DNA of 64,000 bases from Portulaca oleracea. Lineage: Eukaryota > Streptophyta > Magnoliopsida > Caryophyllales > Portulacaceae. The notes below the pieces were generated by a model, which saw only the letters and a program-made list of their open reading frames with translations, made no database searches and was not told where the DNA came from. The stretch lies in contig CM055877.1 of NCBI GenBank assembly GCA_029582165.1, forward strand, positions 23,930,355-23,994,354, given 5' to 3'. Within the stretch, counting starts at the first letter, position 1, and each line of letters starts with the position of its first letter. Shown here one piece after another: positions 11,616 to 23,200 of this stretch. The translations under genes were made by a program, and so were the position numbers.

Positions 11616-11879
11616 CTCCCTTCTTCCCATATTATTTGTCACTTTAACTAACTTTTTTTTTTCCCATAATATCTGTCACCTTATATTTCCAATAGTACAT
11701 TAATTACTAATTTATCAAATTAACCTTATTAATTACATCTTTTTCATATATTTTTCTTTTTTATTCACCATTTTATTCAACATTTTCACATTTCCAATGC
11801 ACTAAATTAATATAGATGGAAAGTTTTTTTGGTCTTTTAAATTGTGTCCCAAGTGACACTTAATTTGGGAAGGAGGGAG
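11616..11879. mobile_element. Stowaway MITE, 264 bp
   Basis: CTCCCTTCTTCCCATATTA on the left is inverted at the right end (GGGAAGGAGGGAG). TA dinucleotides flank at 11614-11615 and 11880-11881, the Tc1/mariner target duplication. Confidence 0.85.
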
Positions 11880-12681
11880 TAGTTGTCACTTGATACCACT
11901 ATACAGTTGGATATATATCTTTGCGTCTTATAAAGATAAGAGTATTCGATATTATATCTCAAAATTCAAAAAAAGTCGTGAGTAAGGTTATACGACACAA
12001 GAATTTTGTAAAAAAAAAAATCTTTAATTAAGAACAAAGGCAACATGGAAATTTTTGGACAAACAGGATGTCTTAAATGAAATTGGAGCGACATATTGAA
12101 ATTAATATATACTGCACAATTTCAATGATCTTCATCTAAAAGGGTATACAAAATTACAAATCACACCAGCGGTACAAAATTACAAATCACAGCAACGGTA
12201 CCTACTATCCAAGGAAGAGCTATAGTTATATTATTTGATGACCTGATTAAATATGTCGTTAGACAGTTTAGGGATGACATAATATATGATATTCATACGT
12301 CCATCTCAACTCGTTTGGGCACAACTGGATAACTTTCACCATATTATTTCATTGGTTTTATCTTGTGTTGGCTACTTTGATATATCATAATTTTCGTAAT
12401 TTTAATTTCACTTTTAGAATTAATTTTAATCTTAATTTTGTTTTTTCTTTAATTTTATTTTTAGTTTAATTTATAAACAAAACACAAGTGAAAGAACACT
12501 AATTTTACAATATACTTTGCTAAAATGATTGTCATTTATTAATATTAAGAATACCAAAATATTATAATTAACATTAAAATGAAAATTAACAAATTATATT
12601 GTATATCTATTAAAACAATTAGAACTCTTTTCAACTCTTTAATTTTTTTTTCAACTCTTTAATTTCCAATAACTTTAATTA

Positions 12682-12917
12682 CTACCTCCGTTTTGTTATA
12701 TCTGTCGCCTAGGGAATTGTGGCAAAAACTTTGACCGTGAATATCTTAATTTGTAGAATGATTCATCATACAAAATTGATATCATTATATTCGTAATAAA
12801 AAATACTATTAAAAAAGTATAATATTATATTTTTCTATAAAAGTTTTATATTAGAAATTATTGATTAAAAATTGGCACTGAAAACCGTAAATGATAGATA
12901 AAAAAGCACGGAGGGAG
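12682..12917. mobile_element. Stowaway-like MITE, 236 bp (copy A)
   Basis: Left end CTACCTCCGTTTTG, right end CACGGAGGGAG, TA on both sides. It is the same length as, and by eye about 95% identical to, the copy in DFR intron 1 at 34198-34433 (about 11 differences). Confidence 0.88.
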
Positions 12918-14168
12918 TACTTCCTATTTCTTACAATTTCATCCATTTCTTTGCATTTTCTTGCAACTATAACAAAATCAAGTTTTCAAATTTTGAGGCG
13001 TTTTAAAGTTGCTGAAATAAAATGACATTAGTTAATTGGTTTGATGAGCAATTAGTAAGCACCGATATATATACTCCATACCTTTAGAATCATCTGTTGG
13101 TATGGACTTTGTGTGATAAAGTTCTGAAAACTTTGATCATTAAATTTATTGTAAAACAAAATTTCATAAAAATAGATTTTGTAATTTTTAAAAATATATT
13201 GATAAATCAATGGTCAACTTATAATATTAATTAAAGATTATAAAAAATTAAAAATGGTAAATAATTGGAAATATAGGGAATTTTCACTCTTAAAATGCAA
13301 TATATGTGTGTGCGCGCCCGCGTGCGTGAGATTTAATTTTAAACGGTAATAATTTCTCTTAAATTAAGTGAAAATTTCATTAGTTTATGATATTACAGAA
13401 TTACCTAACAGATCAGCACTTGGTCCTAACCATATAAGTCTGATGAAAGTAAAGATAACTTTCAAACATTCAAAAAGTAAATAGTAAACAAAAGATATTT
13501 TAGCATTTTTTGCCTATGTATGATGGCTGAGTTAGCCATCAATTGACATGTACGTCTTGATTTTCAATTACTAGTTGATAGCTACTGCTTTGATTTTTCT
13601 TTCTTTTTTTTTTTCCTTATGGGAGATTTTTCTTTCTTTTGTATTATTATCTACACAAATAGTTAATAAATCATAAATATATCCTTCAAAATTAGGTGCG
13701 ATCAGAAGTCCAGTACTCTAGTCCCATTTAATAATTTGCCCGACCCAAAAAAATAATATACAATTATAGATTTTTCAACCAAATTTTAACATTATTAATT
13801 TGACAGAGATCATATTCAAACACAATATTTCTCATTTTTATTGTCCCACCCTGATTTTTATCCAAATTGGTCCAAACTTTGAAATTGATCAATTTGATAT
13901 ATCTGAATTTTTATGAGCTGTCTAGCCCCAGGACATATATCAAAGCTTCATAGTTGACGCTAAATTACAGAAAACATAAACATTGATTCATTAACAACAT
14001 GAAGCTCAGAAGGAGATAGAGCAAAAACCCTAATCTCCTTGTACATTCTCACATCACTATTTATTTTTACAAGATAAACAGCTGAAAAAGCATATTAAGT
14101 TTAATATATGAGCAAGGTAAAACCACATAAAATTAATAATATTAATAATAACAGTGATGGATAATTGA
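12918..14168. other. AT-rich intergenic DNA, no gene seen
   Basis: No exon-like signal on either strand. A short alternating purine-pyrimidine run (TGTGTGTGCGCGCCCGCGTG, about 13307-13326) is the only notable feature. Confidence 0.5.
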
Positions 14169-14977
14169 TTATTCATCTCCATGGTGACGACGCTCCTCTT
14201 TGAGCTCATGCTTGGCTTCCTTCTTCTTGTGATGCTCATGGAATGCAAAACCACCTGCTCCCACCGCTGCGGTCGCTGCTATCTCCTCTGCTATTTTGTG
14301 GTGGTGTGCATTCTCTGGGTCTTTCTTTGCCTTGTGCTTCTCATGCTACATTTTTACCCACAAAAAAAAAGGTTAAAATTGGTACTATATATAATTCTTG
14401 AATAAGATCATGAAATTGATTGATTTATTTATAGTTATTAAAACCCTGATCCTAATCTAGGATCTTAACATTTTTATGATTCAAAATCTTCGATGTGATT
14501 CTATTTATCTACATTCCAATCCATGATGTTACGTGGGCTAATTCCGGTTCTAGATATCCTATGGATCCAAGTTAGGATCCCCCGATTCTAACAACCTTGG
14601 ATTTATTCTTAATGTATAGTAATGGTTAAATGAAAGAGTTAGAATTATGCTTGGATCGGAACAAATTCAAGGGGTTAATCAATGGGTCGTGATGATTTTC
14701 ATCGAACTTGATTAGTTTCATGTTCATTTTGATATGACTCTTGATTTGCGACATAAATACATAGGAGATCGAATGGCACAAAAGGCTTTGAACAACCGAA
14801 AAAAGAATATAAATGGGTTATACTTACGAGAGCAAAAGCACCAGCAGCAACAGCAGCAGCCTCGCCGAGGTGCTCAAGGTGCTTGTGGTGCTTCAACTCC
14901 TTTTCGGGGTCTTTGGGACCTTCCTCCTCCTTGTGGTGGTGGAAGAAGTGGTGGTGCTTCTTCTCCTCATCAGCCAT
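14169..14977 (-). CDS. ASR: ABA-stress-ripening protein (ABA/WDS family), ASR copy 3
   Basis: Exon 1 is 14977-14828 (50 codons), exon 2 is 14345-14169 (58 codons plus TAA), 108 residues. The 482-bp phase-0 intron has GTAAGT at 14827 and TAG at 14348-14346. The N-terminus [20 protein letters not shown] is followed by [22 protein letters not shown] and, in exon 2, [38 protein letters not shown] and [12 protein letters not shown]. This is closer to the canonical ASR consensus than copies 1 and 2, which carry ALRHK and GGLALHEHH. It is intact, with no stop or frameshift. It is the first gene of the minus-strand array, and its promoter faces the repeat-rich 15-20 kb region. The role is drought/ABA-responsive, as for the family. 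Confidence 0.93.
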
Positions 14978-15089
14978 TATAAATAAAACTTGATTAACAA
15001 AACAAAGCCAAATTAAGTTTATCTTAATAGTGAAAGCAACTATGGGTGTGTGTGTTTTGGATATAATTTCTTAGGAACCCCTTGGGGTT

Positions 15090-15097
15090 ATTTATAG
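15090..15097 (-). promoter_or_regulatory. TATA box of ASR copy 3
   Basis: Minus-strand CTATAAATAA lies about 115 bp upstream of the ATG, consistent with a leader of roughly 80 bp. Confidence 0.6.
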
Positions 15098-15782
15098 CAT
15101 TATTGAGCTTAGATATTTTGGCTGTCTTCATTGTTTAGCAAGGAAGAAATTGTCAAAGTCTTGGTTGGTATTCTCATTATTCTAAGTGGGAACATAATTT
15201 CAAAAAGAAAATGAAAAAGAAAAAAGTGGGAAAATGAAGATCATGGACATGTTCACATAAAGCCAAAACTTAATCTGGTGGGATCACTTCTTAGTCGATT
15301 CTAATCATACACATCTTATTTTAATTTGGATACATCTGTATCTCTTTAATTCTTAAAAGCCAAACTATCTTTTTCTTTCATTTTCAATTTCCATTATTCA
15401 CTTCAGTTAAAGTAATTATATATATTTGAAAAATTGGAAAAGAGGACTCCTCTTTGGGTCAAGAAAATTAAGTTTTTTTCTTCTATACAAAAGGAAAAAA
15501 AAAAAGAAAATTAGAGTTCTTTCTAGAAGTCTTATTAGTGCCTTCTCCCCATCATCCACATTCGACAACGTGCAACATCATTAGACAAATATGTTTTTAT
15601 AAAGAAGAAATATTTATTAATGGAAGGTTATAGGCATTTTCAATGAAAATAACTTAACAGGAATAAATCATAACATCAACATAAATCCATATTTTCAAAA
15701 AGTTAGTCATAAATCTGATGAGGACTTGCTCTGAAGCTATAATATTCTCTGGACTATAAAGCGTATCATTCGACATTTTTAA

Positions 15783-16097
15783 GGGCCCGTTTGGACCTAG
15801 GAAAACAGGATGGAAAAAAATACTCATGGAAAAAAAAATTAGGAGGAAAAATTTTTTGCGGTAAAGTAAATTTATTTCTCTTGTTTGGTTCAAGTAAAAT
15901 TTTGAAGGAAAAAAAAAATTGATTTTCTAATTCAATTTTCTTTTCCTTGCTTGGTTTGAAGAAAATTATATGGAAAAAAAATCGCGTGAAACTTTTAAAT
16001 GTCAAGCTTCATTTTTTCTAAATTATATGATGTGATTTGGAGAGAGAGAGAGAGAGAGAGAGGAGCGAGTTAGAGAGAGAGAGAGAGAGAGGCGAGT

Positions 16098-16135
<38 letters not shown>

Positions 16136-16574
16136 GAAGAGTTAGAGAGAGAGAGAGACATAGAAGAGTTAGAGAGAGAGAGAGAAGCGAGTTAGAGAAA
16201 AAGAGAAAGAGACAGAGAGAGAGAAGAGTTAGAGAGAGAGAGAGAAGCGAGTTAGAGAGAGAGAGAAGAGTTAGAGAAAAAGAGAAAGAGGCAGAGAGAG
16301 AGAAGAGTTAGAGAAAAAGAGAGAGAGAGAGAGAGAGAATCAAGAGAGCCACGAGAGATAATTGAGAGAAAGGTTGACTTTGATCCAAAAATTTTCTCTC
16401 AACTTTCCTTTCATTTTTTAAGGGAAAATTTTTTATTCTTTGTGACCCCAAATTTTCCATTCAAATTTCCAACTATTTCTTTTCCTTTCCTTTTTCTTCA
16501 ATCCAAACAAAGGAAAAATTTTCATTTTCCAAAATAATTTTTTCTATGCTGTTTTCTCAGGTCCAAACGGACCC
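15783..16574. mobile_element. Tourist/PIF-Harbinger-like MITE with internal GA-repeat expansion
   Basis: TAA target duplications lie at 15780-15782 and 16575-16577. The inverted ends are GGGCCCGTTTGGACCTAGGA and (right, reversed) GGGTCCGTTTGGACCTGAGA, continuing through AAAACAG and A-rich arms such as GGAAAATTTT. At 792 bp it is large for a MITE because the centre (about 16038-16340) is a GAGA/GAGTTAGAGA satellite. Confidence 0.85.
16038..16340. repeat. GA-rich minisatellite
   Basis: (GA)n tracts are broken by repeated GAGTTAGAGA, AGAAGCGAGTTAGAGA and ACATAGAAGAGTTAGAGA units of variable length. It sits wholly inside the Tourist-like element. Confidence 0.95.
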
Positions 16575-16949
16575 TAAGTCTTTTTTTGAACTGCAATGAG
16601 CTATAGTATAAATTTTTAAAGTTTCATAAATTTACTAGATATGTTGAATGATTCTTAAAAGAAAGACTACGTACCATGATAGAAATGGATATGGACTATT
16701 GACATTCCCACAAAAATTGGTATCTTTATTTGGATGTGTCTTCATAATGTTCTCCCAACTAGGGGTAACCTTTTGAGGAGAGGGGTCCAGTTGGACCATG
16801 TATGTCCCCTCTGTCTGAACGATATCAAAAGTGCAGACCACTTCTACTAGGATTGCACAACCACCCATAGATCCTGGAACCTAACTGTCCAACATGGATG
16901 GCTGAGAGATGTTAATTTTATTCACTCCTCAAACTTCGTTCACCAGTTT

Positions 16950-17771
16950 TTGGATACCAACCTGCACTCAAGGAATAGTCTGAATCTCACCAGGGGGATT
17001 TTCCTCTTGTGGGCAATCTGGAAACAGCGTAATGAGGTGGTCTTCCGGAACATTATGTTTTGGCCCTTGAACTGCCTAATCCAAGCAAAACAATATTCTG
17101 CGCAATGGCAAATCCACAATCATAAACAGGTAGATTTTGAGGGTAGCAGTCTTCCTGGGGCTTCCCACTCTTCCTTCCACCTGGTAAAGTGGGAGCCCCC
17201 CCCCCCCCGCCCTGGAGCGGTCAAAATCAACTTCAACGGTTCGCTCCTCAACAATTCGGCGGCGGGTGGCTTCATTGTCCGAAATTGGCGAAGGGGGTTG
17301 CTGAGAGCTGGGGTGCGCTTTTACGGGAATACTCCTATTTTGGTGGCCGAAGCTAGAGCCCTTCGGGATGGGTTGAAGGAGATCTGCGAGATGGTTCTGT
17401 CAAATGTCATCGTTGAAGGTGACAACTTAGTGGTAATCGAGGCAGTTAAAGGAGAATTCTCAATTCCTTGGCAAATCAAAGGTCTTATTCAGGACATCCG
17501 GATTCTGATCGATAGATGTAATGCTTTCAAAATCTCTCATACCTTCAGGGAAGCAAATGGCGCTGCGGACTGGTTATCAAAACAAGGACACACAACTTCT
17601 GTCGCTGGGAATTGGTCCACATGCAACGATCCAACCTTAAATAATATTATTAGCCTCGACAGAGCAGGTCGATTTCTTGCGAGAAGACATCATTTTCCTG
17701 CTCCCTCTTTCACTTACCCGTTGTTAAAAAAACAAACTTCCATTGTTGGATCATCTCTAGAAGAAAACTAG
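16950..17771 (+). CDS. C-terminal RNase H-like domain of a 5'-truncated LINE
   Basis: An open frame of 273 codons. Residues 17-34 (IFLLWAIWKQRNEVVFRN) are the connector after zf-RVT found in plant LINE polyproteins. Residues about 91-215 are an RVT_3/RNase H-like fold. Expected acidic residues are E134 (AEARALRDGL), D158 (VEGDNL) and D207 (ANGAADWLSKQG), while the first Asp position is Asn96 (KINFNGS), so catalysis is doubtful. The ATG at 16950 is probably not a true start, because upstream frames are fragmentary. A poly-A stretch follows at about 18094-18104 after a short 3' UTR, and a solo LTR is inserted between stop and tail. It is a transposon fragment, not a host gene. Confidence 0.8.
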   Translation: MDTNLHSRNSLNLTRGIFLLWAIWKQRNEVVFRNIMFWPLNCLIQAKQYSAQWQIHNHKQVDFEGSSLPGASHSSFHLVKWEPPPPRPGAVKINFNGSLLNNSAAGGFIVRNWRRGLLRAGVRFYGNTPILVAEARALRDGLKEICEMVLSNVIVEGDNLVVIEAVKGEFSIPWQIKGLIQDIRILIDRCNAFKISHTFREANGAADWLSKQGHTTSVAGNWSTCNDPTLNNIISLDRAGRFLARRHHFPAPSFTYPLLKKQTSIVGSSLEEN

Positions 17772-17783
17772 TCACATTCATAT

Positions 17784-18078
17784 TGTAACGCCCCGGCCCC
17801 TCCCGGACCGCGGACATTACCGATAAACTGCTTCAAGGATCGTTGACTGGCCTCACAAATCACCACGAGTCTTTCGAACGTGCTTCGTCCTCGCTCACAC
17901 GCTGCCCGGGAAAACTTCCCAGGAGGTCACCCATCCTTGGACTACTCCCAGCCAAGCACGCTTAACTGAGGAGTTCTCAACGGATGAGCTACCATAAAAG
18001 AAGGTGCACCTTGGTGATATAAGTAGTCATTTCAATCCCTTTTTAAGCCACGCTTAACCATATACCCGGGGTGTTACA
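17784..18078 (-). mobile_element. Cassandra-type solo LTR with 5-bp target duplication
   Basis: 295 bp from TGTAACGCCCCGG to CCGGGGTGTTACA, flanked by CATAT at 17779-17783 and 18079-18083. It contains a 5S-rRNA-like segment, the hallmark of Cassandra terminal-repeat retrotransposons in miniature. Strand is given from the 5S-like segment. It sits in the 3' UTR of the LINE at 16950-17771, 13 bp after its stop codon. Confidence 0.85.
17913..17977 (-). other. 5S-rRNA-like segment within the Cassandra LTR
   Basis: Plus-strand ACTTCCCAGGAGGTCACCCA ... AAGCACGCTTAACTG ... GAGTTCT is the reverse complement of the internal-promoter part of plant 5S rRNA. It is a retroelement-borne segment, not a 5S rRNA gene: both ends of the 120-nt gene are missing. 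Confidence 0.85.
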
Positions 18079-18289
18079 CATATAATCTCCTCCAAAAAAA
18101 AAAATCTTCACATCTACTAGACTCACACCAAGGCGATAACACAACTCGAATTGAAGGCAAGAACAAAACTCACGCGTAAGGCGAGAAAGACACCTTACCT
18201 AGTGTAAGGAACCAAACAAACAACCAATTAACTCTCACACAATAGAGAAAAATTTAATGAAAATAACTATAAAAATAAAAGATCCACTA

Positions 18290-19660
18290 TGTTAGGAAAT
18301 TTAGAGAAAATAATTGCAAAGTTATAGCGGAAGCAAACGAGATGACGAAAAATACGACAAAATTTAGGAACGAAAATTAAGCGATAAAACAAACCCCAAA
18401 TATACGTGGAAAACTGAAGTACTCAGGGGAAAATCCAAATAATTCACCATAAGAAGGGAGGAGTACAACTCGATCATTATCACAGAGTATGATACAATCA
18501 ACAATGGAGATTACAATACAATCTCTCAAACTCGCTGTAAACACAAATTTCGAGCCTGAAATAAATAAAGACAGGAAATTTAGAAAACAAATTAATTTGT
18601 ATTAATATTTGAATGTATGTAGGTACAATCTCTGTATTAAATATAATAAAGTAGTCCTCTAATTCGATCTCCTGAAATTTGGGTGAGCCGAGGGCGCGGA
18701 CGCTTGATCTCGATCTCGAATGTAGGTTTAGCTGAAGAACTCTATAGCAGATCTTGACCGTTGATCTCTTAAGTGCTTGGTAGCTGCAGGCTTGCTTGAA
18801 GGTTGATCGTTTGCAGGTTGACTGTTGGTTGTAGTTCTTCAAGTTCTTGGATGCGAGGGCTTGAGTGCTTGGTCTGATCGATGAACCAGATGAAGAAGAT
18901 GACTACAGTCTTTGATGTGAAGAACAGAAGTTGTTGAACTAGCAAACGTTGGTCCTTGGCGCTTGATAGCTGGATGTCGCTTGTAATTCAATCTTCTGAA
19001 GGCTTTGCAGGTCTTGACGAAGAACTCTGTAGCAGTTCTTGATCTTGACGCAGCAGAGGGTTGAAGCTTTTGCAGACCTTGATCCTTGACGCTTGGTAGC
19101 TGGAGGTCGCTTGCAGTTCGATCTTCTAAAGCCTTTGGAGTGCGGAATGCCGAATGCTGTCGGGGTAGACTGTAGTGTGTTGAAAATGAGGGAGAGGATC
19201 CCTATTTATAGGCTCCGGAGGCTAGGGTTGCCTTGGGTTTCAGTCAGGCTTTGAGCTTGGGCCCAAATTAACTAATTATTCCTTTATTTTAAAATAAAGA
19301 AATAATTGTTATTTTCTGCATCGCAACTGACACGTGTCACGATGGTGTTGGCCACGATAAATTTCCATTTAAAATTTAATTTAATGGACCGTCGTAATTA
19401 ATTTAATACATAGCGGATAAAATAAATTTAATTTATTTTCCACGTGTCGTTTTCTTATTTATCGACGAACTTTTGCCTCCTACACTCGCATCTCACAATC
19501 TCTCTAGAGATACCACTAGGAAATTAAAATACTGGTGAAATTGTATCTCTCTCAATATTTTCTCTATGATCTTATCGATCGACATTCAACTGATAGTTAA
19601 AGTTGAGAAAATTGTACCCTATCTATAAAGCGGGTAGGAGAAAATAGAGTTACATCAAAA
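18290..19660 (-). repeat. LTR-like block, minus orientation
   Basis: The plus strand starts TGTTAGGAAATTTAG, which reads as an LTR end (...CCTAACA) on the minus strand. A minus-strand TATAAATAG (about 19200-19210) and CACGTGT motifs suggest a promoter-bearing LTR with U3 toward 19.6 kb. I could not fix the far end or find a target duplication, so the element type is unresolved. No coding frame of interest. Confidence 0.4.
18954..19140. repeat. tandem duplication, period about 129 bp
   Basis: CCTTGGCGCTTGATAGCTGG at 18954 recurs as CCTTGACGCTTGGTAGCTGG at 19083, each followed by a (A/G)TGTCGCTTG-like and AATCTTCTGAAGGCTTTG-like stretch. A weaker related unit lies at about 18700-18830. Confidence 0.7.
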
Positions 19661-20230
19661 CTCAAATAATCACAAGTCGTAGCCGACTTGAAGAGGGACT
19701 TTGGCGCGAGTCGCGTGCTACTCGGCATAGGCAATGCCCCGTAGGAGTGGGCAGCGTCCCGGCGTGGGTAGCAACTCCAGGCACGGCTGGCGCCCCCAAA
19801 TTCGACCTCGGTGTCTGAGGCGCAGGTTGTGTCGGAGCTCGACGCAGGTGGTGCCTGCTCTTCGGAGCAGGTGGCGTCTCATTTGACGCGGGTGGCGCCT
19901 CTGGCACGAGTCTTTGTTCCAACCTCTGTTTGAGGCGCGGGTAGCGCCTCTTCGGACGTAGCATGCGCCTCCTTCCTTCTTAGCTTATTTTGGACCCTAG
20001 GACGATCCGATGGGCCACAAACCCAAGAAACTCCACCTTGGACCATGATCCGACTCATCGGTCCAAATAAACACCTCGACTGTTGCCATCAACACGTCCT
20101 TCCGCAGGGCGTTGCCCCGAAGGGCTCTTAAAAGGCGTCAAACCTTGTATACCGCTGCTTGGGTGCTTATTTAAGTTCATTTGTAATGTCGGGCTCATCA
20201 AGGTTTGAAATTGTTGCTGCAATTTATGTC
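19661..20230. other. GC-rich repeat-associated stretch
   Basis: GC content rises sharply (GGCGCGAGTCGCG, GGTGGCGCC, GCGGGTAGCGCCTC repeated with variation). This resembles retroelement non-coding DNA adjoining the LTR-like block. The Pro/Arg-rich open frame on the minus strand here has no recognisable domain. Confidence 0.4.
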
Positions 20231-23200
20231 ACTGTAGACCCCTGCAGGGTATATAGGTTGTCCTTCATGTTGTTGTACTTTTGGGAGTAAGGTTGTCGTA
20301 TCCATATGGAGTTGTCTTCCAGGCACTCAGAACTAACTCAAATGTTTCAAGCTAGGCGAATAAACAGATGATTGTGATGGTGATCAGGGGAACCTAATGA
20401 ACTACGAAAACAGTAAAAAAACTCGGGTTGCGATATAAATATTCAACAAATAATCAATATGAATAACCTAATCTACCAATTCTAAACAGGCAATTAAAAG
20501 TGATCACTTGCACCATTAAAACTCACCAAAGCCCTCTCTCGAGGGTCATGGGTTAGTCTAACTATTTCAAATGCCTATTCTCATGGAGTTAGTCTAATTA
20601 CACTACATGAATAGCAACCTAGACCTAGTTCGAATTCGATTATTCTCATATCAAAAACTCTAACTATTTTTTCTACTACACTAGCAAATTAACCTCACCT
20701 CTCGGCATACATCAATTGGCTAAAGAAATATAGATGAACACTCTATCGAGCATTTCATCGAACACATGGTGGGCATGAGAAAACCTCTAACTACAAGCAT
20801 GAATTTGGATAGATTAGGCCTAAATAATATCAATTAGTCATCAAACAATTCAATCACAACCCAAAAACTATGAATTAATTAACATAACAATGATAATCAA
20901 AGATAAAATCAATGCAACAAACAAACATAAAAGCATGAACATAAAGAGAGAAGGTTAGAGGAACTTAGTCTTGAATTAGATGTGAAGAACGAAGTGCAAT
21001 CCATGAACAAAAGACAAATTAAATTTAGAATCTACCCTAAAAGCCGAGTTAATTACATTTACCCTACCTGACATATGCGGTAATAATTTTTGCACACCCG
21101 ACATTTGAGAAATAATTTTCACCCTTCCTGACATTTAATGAAAGTGATTTTTAGTATTAGAATCCGGTAACTTGTCATCGGAAATGGAAAAATACAATAA
21201 AATCCCTATATTACTATGTGAAATTACGATGCTGCCCTTTAATTTGAGAAGGAAAAGAATATGTTGGAGAGTATAAGACAGACATGGTGGTTTGGGAGGG
21301 GTTAGGTTTTCATTTTCTGTATGGGAGGGGGCCGGGGAGAGGAATAAGAGGAATCAGTGGAGTGGTTGGGTTTTAAAATGCGATAACAATTAATACTAAG
21401 GGTACAAAAGTCATTTCACATTTAATTGAAAGTCAAAGGAAATAATAACAAGGGTATAAAGGTAATTTCATATTTATTTTTTTACAGTTCACCGGAAAAG
21501 TCAATAAAAAATCAATTATAACATACCTGAGGGGCTTTAAATTTATGACCACTTAAATGTCAGGTATGGTTAAAATTATTTCTCAAATGTCGGGTGTGCA
21601 AAAATTATTACCACATAAGTCAGGTAGGGTAAATGTAATTACCTCCCTAAAAGCCTATAGAGAGGCTAGAGAGAAAACTCTCTCAAAACCTAGAAAGTTT
21701 GCTGAACAATCAGATAATGATAACTACCTAATTTTTCCAATTAAAATGCTAAAACTGAATTCTGGGCAACGTGCACAGGTGTGTGTCTGGGTGTGCGCCT
21801 GTGGAAAAGTCTCCTTTGAGATTCTTCACACACTCTTTTCATCCCGACTTCTTCACGACTTTCTCATCTTTCATTCAACAATCATTAAAGCGTCGCGAAT
21901 AACCTAAAATTCACCTACAAGTGACAAAGTTAAGCATTTCAGCTATAACAAGGTAAGTTGATCTAAACCAAATCGAACTTTTGTCAAAGTAAGTAAAACA
22001 CCCCAGAAACAAAGCTAGAAAACCATGGTTTAAGGTGATAAAATCGAGGTTTATCAACCCCCTCATGCTTAAACTTTGTTTGTCCTCAAGCAAGACTAAT
22101 CATGAAGTATCGGGGAGAAAGAGTTTGGACAAGGGATAAAATTCGGTGGTTAATAGCAAAAACATATAATAACTCACTTGACAAGACCCAAATTCAAATC
22201 ATAACAGAGTTGCAGTTCATTTCAAAGATCACAAAGTCAAGTGGTAGAAACATTCACTCTATCTTGACCCTACATATAATTCAAGTTCATTCGAGTTATT
22301 GGCGAACTAGTTGGGATTGGTAGGACCTCACTTTAGAGTATGTGGAACACTCTCTCTCATGTGTTTAAAATAAATTTGGTGTTCACTCAATACTTTCAAT
22401 CAATGCAGGTAAACTACCATAGGCTTATCAAGACTCTCAATTCTCCACCGCTATAGACAAAATGCAGAAGTGTGAATCATGAGGACTTTCAAGGGTTATA
22501 ATGATGCTTAGGTGTAGGGTAAGGAGGGAAATCATTTAGAAAATGTGGAGCTAAATAGCCAAGAACCTAAAGAGCAACAACACTTCCATAACATGGAATA
22601 CAACACCACTTACACCACACCTCAATTAAGCATAAAACACATCCGGTCAAAGAAAAGTTAGGAAAGAGTATATAAACTAAACCTCATCACGCTAATCACT
22701 TATAATTCAAGACATTTTTTCTTTCTTCTTTGCTTTCGCTTCTTTTTTTTAGTTTTTCTTCTTTTTTTTTCTATTCTGAATTCTTTCTTGTTTTTTTAAA
22801 TTTTTTTTCTTTTTCTTTTTTTTTAATAATAGTGTAGATACATAATGAACAACTCATTTCCCCACAAACAAATTACAACCTTCGAAGAACAGAGGGAATA
22901 TATGGCATTCCCCTCAAGCAAACCAACCAACAAAGTCACCAACAAGTAGACTACAAAACTGCCCCAACTGAATTATTGCTCCACTAACTTAGCTAAAGGG
23001 TAAGAAATTACGAATAGCCAAAAGTATAGTGAGAAGGTGAACAAACAAGATAAGAAAAATTGCGCATAGGGCTAGAAAAAAGAGGTCAAAATGTCAGGTG
23101 GCTTTTTGGTTGTGGCTACAAAATGGTGCCTCAATCATATTAACACAATGCACAAGTCAGATGCAGTTTTGGAGAGAGTCAAGCCAAGCTCTAGACATGC

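Noticed and set aside
14734..14982. 82-codon open frame on the plus strand
   Set aside because: It is exactly antisense to ASR3 exon 1; His codons read backwards give Gln/Gly-rich frames without family likeness.
16038..16340. CRISPR-like regular repeats
   Set aside because: A GA minisatellite with variable unit length and no unique spacers, in a plant genome.
17913..17977. 5S rRNA gene
   Set aside because: Only the internal part matches, and it sits inside a TG...CA LTR with a 5-bp duplication, so it is Cassandra.
19662..19964. 100-codon Pro/Arg/Ala-rich minus-strand frame
   Set aside because: Lies in a GC-rich repeat block next to an LTR-like segment; its length is explained by base composition.
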